NCBI RefSeq assembly: GCF_012931985.1
Contig: NZ_JAAFGM010000018.1
Location: forward strand, 1-63,510
Direction of reading: 5' to 3'
DNA: 63,510 bases
Origin: Candidatus Roseilinea sp. NK_OTU-006
GTDB lineage: Bacteria; Chloroflexota; Anaerolineae; J036; Brachytrichaceae
In this document: one piece after another, positions 23,423-31,700 of the stretch
Position numbering within the stretch: position 1 is the stretch's first letter
How the letters are laid out: each line of letters starts with the position of its first letter
Program-made: the position numbers and the translations under genes
Notes under the pieces: model-generated
What the model saw: the letters and a program-made list of their open reading frames with translations, nothing else
Databases searched by the model: none
Told to the model about the DNA's origin: nothing

Positions 23423-24481
23423 ATGATCAACGCATTGGAGCCGCCGGCGCGAGCGGTGATCTATATCGCGCTCATGCTCATGGTCGGCTTGCCAATCGGA
23501 CTGGCCGGCGTCGTACTGCCGGTCTTCCGCCGCCACGGCGCCGTCAGCCAGCCGATCCTGGCGCTTGCCCGGCGCAGTTTGATCGCAGCTTCGCTGGCGA
23601 TGCTGGTCGGCGCAACGGCCTTCTTCGTCGCGCAAGTCATGCCGCTCGAACTGGAGTTCAGCAGCGTCGCGGAGTGGGCCGAGTTCGTGCAGCGCTCGCT
23701 GCTCGGCCAGATGTGGATGGCCCGAGTGGCGCTGGGGTTGATGGCGCTCATCATCCTGAAGTTCAGCGCGACTCCGGCAACCTGGCTGGCCGGCTGCGCG
23801 CTGGTGGGGCTGGCAGCGCAGGCGACCCTCACCCGCACCAGCCACAGCGCAGCGATGGGCGCAGGGTGGATGCCGGTCGCTGCGGATTGCGCGCACCTCC
23901 TCGCCGGCGCGCTGTGGGGCGGCGGCCTGATCGCCCTGCTCATCGCCGCACGTTGCGCGCCGCGCGACGAAGCGCGTGGGGACGTCGAAATGACGCGCAT
24001 GTTGATCGGGCGATTCTCGCCGTTCGGCATCGCCGGCGTCGCGCTCGCCGCCGGCACAGGAATCGCGCTCTCATCGGTGCACGTCGCCGATGCCGCTGCG
24101 CTCCGAGGCTCCGACTACGGTCGGCTGATCCTGCTCAAGATTGTTCTCGCGGTAGGCGCCGTCGCACTGGCGGCGCTGCATAAGTTCGTGACCCGCCGAC
24201 GCATGAAGACGCAAGCCGACGTGCGGCGTTTCAGCCGCACGCTGCTGGCGGAGGTGCTCCTCGTGGTCGGCATCTTTGCCGGCGCGGCCCTGTTGGCTTC
24301 CACCTCGCCGCCGCACCATGTGGTAACTCACCAGATGCCCGACGGCTCGACGCACATGATGCTGATGACGGATCCAGGCTTTCAGCGCGCGTTGCAGATC
24401 GCCGCTCTGGCGATCCTCGCAGCGGGCGCCGTTGCGTTCGCGCTGGAATGGCGCGCACGCCCCCTATCTCAGAACAGATGA
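23423..24481 (+). CDS. copD: CopD-family copper resistance/uptake membrane protein
   Basis: 352 residues with about eight membrane helices. The family pattern is seen in MWMARVALGLMALIILKF, a periplasmic TRTSHSAAMGAGWMPVAADCAHLLAGALWGGGLIAL and LLKIVLAVGAVALAALHKFV. The conserved histidines in TSHS, DCAHLLAGA and LHKF are the candidate copper ligands. CopD works with CopC to move copper across the inner membrane; here the next gene, overlapping by ATGA, carries a CopC domain, so the pair is intact. Confidence 0.85.
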   Translation: MINALEPPARAVIYIALMLMVGLPIGLAGVVLPVFRRHGAVSQPILALARRSLIAASLAMLVGATAFFVAQVMPLELEFSSVAEWAEFVQRSLLGQMWMARVALGLMALIILKFSATPATWLAGCALVGLAAQATLTRTSHSAAMGAGWMPVAADCAHLLAGALWGGGLIALLIAARCAPRDEARGDVEMTRMLIGRFSPFGIAGVALAAGTGIALSSVHVADAAALRGSDYGRLILLKIVLAVGAVALAALHKFVTRRRMKTQADVRRFSRTLLAEVLLVVGIFAGAALLASTSPPHHVVTHQMPDGSTHMMLMTDPGFQRALQIAALAILAAGAVAFALEWRARPLSQNR

Positions 24482-25692
24482 AAAATTCGATTCGGCGGGC
24501 GGCAATCTTTGCACTTGCCGCATCGCTCATCCTGACGACGAACCGAACGACCCATGCGCACGCCATGCTCGTCAGCGCCGACCCGGCGCCGAACTCGACC
24601 GTTGGCGTTTCGCCGAAACAGATCAAGTTGGTGTTCAGCGAAGAACTTCAAGCCGTTGGTCACTCGATCGCGCTGATTGACGAAAAGAAGACCAAGATCG
24701 AACTCGGCAAGCCCATGCTCGATCCGGAGGACAAGGCCAAGAAGACGCTGATCGCCGAGGTGCCGACCACGCTCGCCGCGGGCAGCTATACCGTGGAATG
24801 GAAGACGCTATCCACCGATGGTCACACCGAGAAAGGGAGCTTCAAATTCACCCTGGCCGAGATGGCCGAGATGACGTTGAAGTTCGCTTTCAAAGCAGGC
24901 AAAGAGCCGGTCGCTTGCGGCAAGGAGATCAAGAACCTGGGCGCGCGGCGCACTGCGGCGCAGATCATGGACGCCCGGCTGTATATCTCGAACATCCGCT
25001 TGATCGGTCCCGGCGGCGAAGTGCCGTTCGAACTCGTCCCGGATGGCAAATGGCAGACCGATCGCGTGGCGCTGCTCGACTTCGAGGATGGCACCGGAAT
25101 GTGCAAGGAGACCGGCAACGCCGACCTGCGCGATGTGATCGTCGGCAAGGCGCCGGCCGGCAAGTACACCGGCATCGTCTTCGACGTTGGCATCCCGTTC
25201 GAGCTGAATCACGCCGATGTAGCCGTCGAAGCCGCGCCGCTCAACATCCAGGCCCTATGGTGGAACTGGCAGACCGGCTACAAGTTCGTGCGGATTGACC
25301 TGGCCACCAACAGCGCGCCGCCCAACGACAAGTGGTTCATCCACCTGGGCAGCACCGGCTGCGGCAAGATGGAGAAGGGTCATAGCAGCGATCCGCACGG
25401 CATGGCCAATAAGCCGCCGGAGAAGCCCTGCAACAACCCCAACGTGGTCACCATTCGGTTAAACCGCTTCGACCCGAGCAAGGACCAGATCGTGGCCGAC
25501 CTGGCCGGCCTATTGACGAATGTCAACATCGCCCAATCCACGCCCAAGCCGGCCGGCTGCATGTCCGGCGTGGATGACCCCGATTGCCGCCGGCTGATCC
25601 CGAACTTCGGCCTCTCGCTGGCCAAAGGCCAGTGCGTGAATGGCTGCCGCGGCCAACGCTTCTTCCGCGCCGAGGCCGCGCCGAAACCCTGA
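24478..25692 (+). CDS. CopC-MbnP fusion, secreted copper-binding protein
   Basis: 404 residues. After the signal peptide the mature protein should begin HAML (H28), giving the N-terminal Cu(II) histidine of CopC; the second copper element is D114-G-H116 in STDGHTEKGSF. From about residue 133 an MbnP domain follows: LKFAFKAGKEPVACGKEI, LYISNIRLIGPGGEVPFEL, VALLDFEDGTGMC, GIPFELNHADVA, ALWWNWQTGYKFVR, with eight cysteines (147, 209, 295, 318, 361, 370, 386, 390). MbnP proteins gain a copper site after an MbnH di-haem enzyme oxidises a tryptophan to kynurenine; an MbnH is encoded in this operon. CopC and MbnP are normally separate. Start at 24478 (ATGA overlap with copD) fits the signal peptide; 24448 is an alternative. 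Confidence 0.87.
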   Translation: MKNSIRRAAIFALAASLILTTNRTTHAHAMLVSADPAPNSTVGVSPKQIKLVFSEELQAVGHSIALIDEKKTKIELGKPMLDPEDKAKKTLIAEVPTTLAAGSYTVEWKTLSTDGHTEKGSFKFTLAEMAEMTLKFAFKAGKEPVACGKEIKNLGARRTAAQIMDARLYISNIRLIGPGGEVPFELVPDGKWQTDRVALLDFEDGTGMCKETGNADLRDVIVGKAPAGKYTGIVFDVGIPFELNHADVAVEAAPLNIQALWWNWQTGYKFVRIDLATNSAPPNDKWFIHLGSTGCGKMEKGHSSDPHGMANKPPEKPCNNPNVVTIRLNRFDPSKDQIVADLAGLLTNVNIAQSTPKPAGCMSGVDDPDCRRLIPNFGLSLAKGQCVNGCRGQRFFRAEAAPKP

Positions 25693-25778
25693 TCTCGTTG
25701 ATTCCTGGGATGGGCGCGCCATGCATCCGTCCTGTTGATCGAGTCCGCAAACTTTCACAAAGGAGTGTAGCAACCGAC

Positions 25779-26282
25779 ATGACGAACACAAAGCACTACA
25801 AAAAAGGCATCCGATACACGTTGCTGGCCGTCTCCGCCGGCGTTGCGCTGGCGTTGACGGCATGCGGGGGCGGCTCGGCTCCTGAGCCAACCCAGGCGCC
25901 GCCGGCTGCCCCAGCCGCCGAGCCGACCAAAGTGCCCGCCGATGTAGTGGCCAAGGGCAAGGAAGCCTACAACAAATATGGCTGCCAGGCCTGCCACGCC
26001 ATCCAAGGCTTCGCCGAGGGCGCAGTCGGGCCGGCGCTGGACAACCTCTATACCAATGCACAAAAGACCATCGCCAGCGCGGAGTACAAGAACAGTGAGG
26101 GCAAGGCGACAACGGTCGAGGCGTACATCCGCGAGTCCATCCTCAATCCGAACGCCTTCGTCGTCGCTCAATGTCCCACCGGCCCCTGCCCGAAGGGCGT
26201 GATGATCCAGAACTTCAAGGATCAGATTAGCGAATCTGAACTGGAAGCGCTGATCGGCTACTTGATGACGCTGGGTCGCTGA
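25779..26282 (+). CDS. Cytochrome c lipoprotein
   Basis: 167 residues. The signal peptide ends LALTACGGG, a lipobox, so the protein is membrane-anchored through the cysteine, followed by a Pro/Ala linker. One haem site CQACH lies in YNKYGCQACHAIQG, with the sixth ligand probably the methionine in GVMIQNFKDQISE or near it; the C-terminal helix ends EALIGYLMTL, as in class I cytochromes c. AAGGAG lies upstream of the ATG at 25779. It sits between the CopC-MbnP and SCO genes and may pass electrons to or from the di-haem enzyme. Confidence 0.85.
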   Translation: MTNTKHYKKGIRYTLLAVSAGVALALTACGGGSAPEPTQAPPAAPAAEPTKVPADVVAKGKEAYNKYGCQACHAIQGFAEGAVGPALDNLYTNAQKTIASAEYKNSEGKATTVEAYIRESILNPNAFVVAQCPTGPCPKGVMIQNFKDQISESELEALIGYLMTLGR

Positions 26283-26321
26283 TTCGCCATCGGCAGATGG
26301 CGCAAAGGGCAATGCGCCCCC

Positions 26322-27035
26322 ATGCGCCATCTGCCCCTTCACATGACGCAGCCCAAGCCCATCGGCTACGCCTTTCTCGCCGCGTTACTGTGCGCCGGGA
26401 TGGTCGCCGGCGCGCCCTTCGCCGGCCGATGGGCACGGCTCGGCATCGCGCGGACGCGCATGCACCTGCGCATGGCCTGGCGCGCCATCGCACCGTTGGC
26501 CATGCCGCAATACACCGACGCCCCGTTGCAGCGGGCGATTCATATTCGCGCACCGTCACAGCCGCCAAACGTGACCTTCGTGAACGGTCACTTGGATCCT
26601 TTTACGCTGGATGAGCTGCGCGGCTATGGGGTGTTGCTGTTCTTCGGCACGCTCGACTGCGACGGCCTCTGCACACACGTATTGAAACAGTTCACGCGCG
26701 TGAAAGCCGCGCTCGGCGCGCAGGCTGCACGCGTGCGATTCGTGATGATCGGTGTGGACGTGGGGCGCGACCGCCCGCACTCGCTGCTGCGGCTGGTGCG
26801 CTCATACGACCCGGACTTCATGGCGCTGACGGCAGATGCACAGACGGTCTTACCTTTCGCGCACAAGCACGGCGTGACCATACTGCGGTCTCCGCATCAC
26901 GCCGGCGGCGCGCTCGTCCCGCTCACACCCTACATCATCTACCTGAACCCGCAAGGGCTTTGGACGATGTGCTTCCCGCTAGGCATGTCGGCCGAGGAGA
27001 TCGCCGATGAGATCATTTACTCGCTGGGGCTGTGA
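26322..27035 (+). CDS. SCO1/SenC-like copper chaperone
   Basis: 237 residues with one N-terminal membrane helix (GYAFLAALLCAGMVAGAPFA) and a thioredoxin fold. The copper-binding CxxxC motif is DCDGLC, and the distal histidine lies in SPHHAGGALVPLTPYIIYL. SCO proteins load copper into cytochrome oxidase or act as thiol reductases. The ATG at 26343 (MTQPKP) is an alternative start. Its 3' end overlaps mbnH by 29 bases, so expression of the two is coupled. Confidence 0.82.
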   Translation: MRHLPLHMTQPKPIGYAFLAALLCAGMVAGAPFAGRWARLGIARTRMHLRMAWRAIAPLAMPQYTDAPLQRAIHIRAPSQPPNVTFVNGHLDPFTLDELRGYGVLLFFGTLDCDGLCTHVLKQFTRVKAALGAQAARVRFVMIGVDVGRDRPHSLLRLVRSYDPDFMALTADAQTVLPFAHKHGVTILRSPHHAGGALVPLTPYIIYLNPQGLWTMCFPLGMSAEEIADEIIYSLGL

Positions 27036-28593
27036 AGCCTTGCGCCGCTCGCCCGGCGCGCTGATGATTGCGCTGGCCCTGGCGTGCATCGGTTCGGGCT
27101 TGACCGCCATGCGCCAGCCACAGCCGGCCGTCGCATCGCCGCGCGCGTGGGTGTGGGCCTTGCCTTCGCACGTGCCGCCGCCGCGCGTGCCGGAATGGAA
27201 CCCGATGACGCCGGAGAAGTTCGAGCTGGGCCGCTATCTGTTCTACGACGCGCGTCTCTCCGGCAACGGCAGGCAGTCGTGCGCGACATGCCACCAACAG
27301 CGCCTGGCCTTCACCGACGGCCGGCCCCAGAGCATCGGCAGCACTGGCGAGATTCACCCGCGCAACGCGCAGTCGCTCGCCAACGTCGCCTGGTTCTCAA
27401 CGCTGACGTGGGCCAACCCGCTGCTCACCGAGATCGAGAAGCAAATCCCGATCCCGATGTTCGGCGAATTCCCGGTCGAGCTGGGCATCACCGGCAAAGA
27501 GCAGGAAGTGCTCGACCGCTTCCGCGCCGACCCGCAGTATCGGCGGATGTTCGCGGCGGCCTTCCCCGGCGAAGCCGAGCCGATCACCTGGAAGAACATC
27601 GTGTATGCATTGGCGACGTTCACCCGTGGCCTTACCTCGTTCGATTCGCCTTACGACCGCTATCTGGCCGGCGACCAGGCCGCGCTCACCCCGTCCGCCA
27701 TCCGCGGCATGCAGATGTTCTTCTCCGAGGATTTAGAGTGCCACCACTGCCACACCGGTTTCAACCTGAGCGCTTCGACCACCTTCTCCGGCGCAGTCTT
27801 CATCGAGCGGCCATTCTTCAACACCGGCCTGTACAACATTGACGGCAAGGGCGCCTACCCGCCCGACAACGAGGGCGTGAAGGAATTGACCAACGATCCA
27901 ACCGATATGGGGCGCTTCCGACCGCCATCGCTGCGCAACGTGGCGCTCACCGCGCCTTACATGCACGACGGCAGCATAGCCACGCTAGAAGAGGTGATCC
28001 GCTTCTACGAGCGCGGCGGGCGCAAAATCACCAGCGGCCCATATGCCGGCGATGGGCGGCTCAGCCCGTTGAAGAATGGCCTGGTGTCCGGCTTCACGCT
28101 CACCGATGCGCAGCGGCAAGACCTGATTGCCTTTTTGGAGAGCCTGACGGATTGGCATTTCGTCACAAACCCGCGCTTCAGCGATCCGTTCGCGCCTGCA
28201 CCGGCGGCGCAGGCCACCCCGGCGCCGCGCCCGGCTGCGACGCCGATAGCCGTCGCGCCATCACCTACTCCACCGCCGATCTTTAGCCAGCAGGAATATC
28301 GCACGCGCCTGAACGCCATCCTGACGGACCTCAACGCGCTGAGGACGCTGGTGCGACGCAGCCACCGCGCCGAGGCGCAGCGCTTGGCGCAGCAGGTGCA
28401 CGATCGCCTGCATGCGCTGCGCGCGACTTCGCATCACCTCGGGGTCGGCGACGCGCATGACCGCGCCGAGGCGCACCTACACGGCCAGGTGCTCGCCCGG
28501 CTCACATCGGAGGATGCCCGCCCAGCAGCGATCATCGTGGCTATCCGCGACCTGCAAGCCCTGCTGCGCGCGATGGCGCGGGCGGCCGGCTGA
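27007..28593 (+). CDS. mbnH: MbnH-type di-haem cytochrome c peroxidase/MauG-family enzyme with C-terminal extension
   Basis: 528 residues. Signal/anchor helix at 15-35; haem sites SCATCH (92-96) and ECHHCH (245-249). The MbnH hallmarks follow: FFNTGLYNIDGKGAYPPDN, TDMGRFRPPSLRNVALTAPY, MHDGSIATLEEVI, YERGGRK and FLESLTDWHF. In studied pairs this enzyme converts a tryptophan of MbnP to kynurenine; its partner domain is fused to CopC three genes upstream. Beyond about residue 395 there is a Pro/Ala-rich linker and a helical region to the end (about 130 residues) that is not part of the usual family length. The start overlaps the SCO gene. Confidence 0.87.
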   Translation: MRSFTRWGCEALRRSPGALMIALALACIGSGLTAMRQPQPAVASPRAWVWALPSHVPPPRVPEWNPMTPEKFELGRYLFYDARLSGNGRQSCATCHQQRLAFTDGRPQSIGSTGEIHPRNAQSLANVAWFSTLTWANPLLTEIEKQIPIPMFGEFPVELGITGKEQEVLDRFRADPQYRRMFAAAFPGEAEPITWKNIVYALATFTRGLTSFDSPYDRYLAGDQAALTPSAIRGMQMFFSEDLECHHCHTGFNLSASTTFSGAVFIERPFFNTGLYNIDGKGAYPPDNEGVKELTNDPTDMGRFRPPSLRNVALTAPYMHDGSIATLEEVIRFYERGGRKITSGPYAGDGRLSPLKNGLVSGFTLTDAQRQDLIAFLESLTDWHFVTNPRFSDPFAPAPAAQATPAPRPAATPIAVAPSPTPPPIFSQQEYRTRLNAILTDLNALRTLVRRSHRAEAQRLAQQVHDRLHALRATSHHLGVGDAHDRAEAHLHGQVLARLTSEDARPAAIIVAIRDLQALLRAMARAAG

Positions 28594-28648
28594 TCAGAAA
28601 GATCAGTGTGAACTCAAGCACCGTTTATCGAAAGGGGCGGGGCGCACC

Positions 28649-28676
28649 GTAGAGACGCATCGCGGCGCGTCTCTAC
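28649..28676. repeat. Hairpin repeat GTAGAGACGC
   Basis: Perfect 10-bp inverted repeat (28649-28658 / 28667-28676) with an 8-base loop, between convergent mbnH and A2M genes. A poly-A run follows on the plus strand, so it is not a standard terminator there. It looks like a dispersed intergenic palindrome. Confidence 0.55.
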
Positions 28677-28697
28677 CAAAAAGAGTTCGATGAAAAG

Positions 28698-28728
28698 CAG
28701 GTCAGACCGCTTCGAGCGGTCTGACCTG
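28698..28728 (-). terminator. Terminator-like hairpin after A2M gene
   Basis: Perfect 13-bp stem with TTCGA loop, followed on the minus strand by CTTTTC. It lies 30 bases beyond the end of the A2M gene. A related hairpin occurs at 54785-54815. Confidence 0.65.
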
Positions 28729-28758
28729 TTCCAAGCACGCACCTGGCCGGGGGGCGCG

Positions 28759-31700
28759 CTAGCGCGCGATTGCGAACGCCGCGCCGTCGCTCCGCCCGAA
28801 TACCTCGGGGAAGTAGGTCTGCTCGGCCGAGGCCGGCATGACCTTGAACTGGCCGGCGATGCTGGGGCGGATGACGTAGGTGTATTCGTATGTGCCGGCG
28901 GGCAGGTAGCTGGCGAAGACGGCCACGCGGTCGTCGTAGATCTCGCGGTGGGCGAAGTACCACCAGCCCCAACCCATCTTGCCGCCGAAGATGGGAGGGA
29001 TCGGCTCGTCGCCCAGGTTCAGCGTCTGGCTGGTCTTCAACGAGGTGTCCACCACCTCGGCGCCGCTCGGCAGTGGGTCGGTGACGCGCACGTAGTATAG
29101 GTCGCTCGGCGCGACGATCGTCAGCCGCACGCGCACGTTCTGCCCGATCTTCGCGCCGGCAATGGCCGGGCAGGGCTTGTCCGGCGCCGGCGCGCAGTCG
29201 GCCAGCTCATACTTGCGCGCGATCACGATGCCGCGATTGACGGCCGGCGCCGAATCGGCAGGCACATAGGCGCGCAGGCGCGCGGTGTAATACAGGCGTC
29301 CCCCGCCCGCGCCGCGCTCGAAGGCCAGCTCGTTGGCCTGCGTGCGCAACAGTTGCCCGACGGCAACCACGATTTCCGCCGACTCGCCTTGCGGGTTGGC
29401 CTGGCCGCGCATCAGGCTCTGGTCGTTCAGCGTCACCCGCCAATCGAAGGCGCTAGGGCGCTCATCGGTCGCCTGGATCCATTCGGCGAAGGCGACGATC
29501 GCCCATTCGGTTTCCTGCGTGCTGGACCAGCCGCTGCCGGCGCGCGCCGCCATCAGCCAGCGCACGACATTGGGCGCGAGCGCGTTGCGCGCGTCAAGTC
29601 GTGCGAGCGCGGCCAGCACGATGGCCGTGCTGCGCGTGTCGCTGAAGAAGTTGGCCCAGTCGCGCTCGCGCTCCTGCCACGAGACGCCGGTCGCGCTGGT
29701 GATCGCCGCCGATTGGATGTCGGCCAGCAGCGTCTTGATGCGGGCATCGCCGGGGTTCACCTTGTCCAGGGCCATGGCCAGCAGCGCCCGGCCATAGTGG
29801 CTGAGCGTGGCGCGGATCTCGTAGAGCGCGCCCAGCCGGCCGCTGTCGCCGCGGCCGGCTTCGGCCTGCGCAAACAAGATGTAGGCCTGACGATTGGCGG
29901 CCGTCGCGTCGGCCAGTGCGCTGGGCGGTTTGAGCTGCTCGCTCAGGTAGTTGTGCGCGCGGTTCAGCGTGCTTTCGTCCACCCAGAAGCCGGCCTGCCG
30001 CGCGCGCGACATGGCCAGCACGGCATGGGCGCTGATGAGCGGGTCGCTCGCGCCGCCGCTCCACCAACCCCAACCGCCGTCGCTGTTTTGCCGACCGTAG
30101 AGACGTTGCAGCATTGCTGCGACGTTATTCCGCAACGTGGCGAGGTCTTCGGCCTGGACGCCGGCCTGCGCCAGCGCCAGGCGCACGATCAAGCGTGAGG
30201 CCGTCCGATCGGCGCTCTCGTCGGGATAGGCTTCCAGCGCCTCCACGCCCTTGGCCGCAGCAACGCCGAGGCCGGTGTCCACGCGGACGGTCAAATCGCC
30301 CTGGCCGGTGTTCAGGCGTGGCGGCAGCGCGATCAGCTCGAGCTTGCGCCCCGGCTCGCCCAGGTCGCCCGCCGTGCCAACCGTCTCCGGCGCGGCATAG
30401 CGCAGGATGGGAATGCCGTTCGGCGCGCCGAAGACGCTGGGCTGCGCGCTATCCTGCAAGCCGCCGCCGGCCACCGTCACGGTGATCTCGGACGCGGCCG
30501 CTGCGCCGATCGCCGGCTCCTGCACGGTCACCGTCCAATCCACGCGCGCCGTGCCGCCGGCCTTCACGTTGACCCGCTGGATGGCGCTCCCCCCAACGAG
30601 GGTGAGGCCGGTGGAGACGAAGGCGACCTGCGCGTCGAGGTCGGCCGCGGTGTTGTTGTTCACCACCGCGCCGATGGTGACCGTGTCGCCGGCGACGAAG
30701 AAGCGTGGGGTCACCGGTCGCACAAGCAGCGGTTTGGTCGAAACGATCTCGTTGATCGCCTCGCCGACGCGCGTATCGGGCGTGACGGCGCGCGCGGTCA
30801 TCCGCCACGTCGTCAGGTTGTCGGGCAGGATGATCTGAACGCGCGCCCGGCCATCGGCGCCGGTCTGCACCACGGCGTTCCAGTAAGCGGTGTCCTTGAA
30901 GTTGCGGCGGGTGAATAGCGCGTCGGCGAGCGCTTCGCCGCCCCCGCCGCCGCCTTTGCCTTCTGCCGCCGCCACCTTGGCGGTGATGCGATCCACGTTC
31001 ACGTTGAGCGTGCTCGCCGTGCGCACGCTGAGCGGGCGCCGGCCGTAGAACGCGTCGAGGATCGGTTCGACGTTCGAATCGGCCAGGCTGAGCACGGCTT
31101 TATCCACCAACGCCAGCGACAGCTCGGCTTGGACGGGATTGCCGGCGACATCGGTGACGCGAATATCGTAAGTGGCCGTGTCGCGCGGCGCATACTGCGA
31201 CCGGTCGGGCGTGATCTCGATGTTGAGGGCGAACTGGGTCGGCTCCACCGCGAACTGGGTGTAACCCAAGCGGTAGGCCGGCACGGGGTTGTCGCTGCCC
31301 ACCCCCTTGACGAGCATCACTGAGACGTAGACGTTCGGCGCGAAGCTCGGCTCGATGGGGATGTCGAGCACATCGCTGTTGCTGCGCAGGGTGAGGGTCT
31401 TGCGTTGGATGAAGCCGCCGCGTTCGATGGTGAGCAGCGCCGTGGCCGCGCCTTGGAAGGGCGACGGCACCAGCACGCGGGCCGTCTCGCCCACTTGGTA
31501 GCTGCGCTTGTCGGCCTTCAGCTCGATGCGGTCGTTGTTCTCCACGCGCCAGGCCACATATTCGCCGGCCGACGAGACATAGACCGACGTGCCGGCCGCT
31601 ACGGCCGGCTCTGCGCCGGTGGGGCCGGCAGCGACGATGTGGTACTCGCCGCCTTCCTGCGGCCGAAAACTGGCCAGCGCTTTGCCGTCGGCGGCGGTCG

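Noticed and set aside
28649..28676. Intrinsic terminator for mbnH
   Set aside because: The hairpin is followed by A residues, not T, on the plus strand, so it was listed as a repeat instead.
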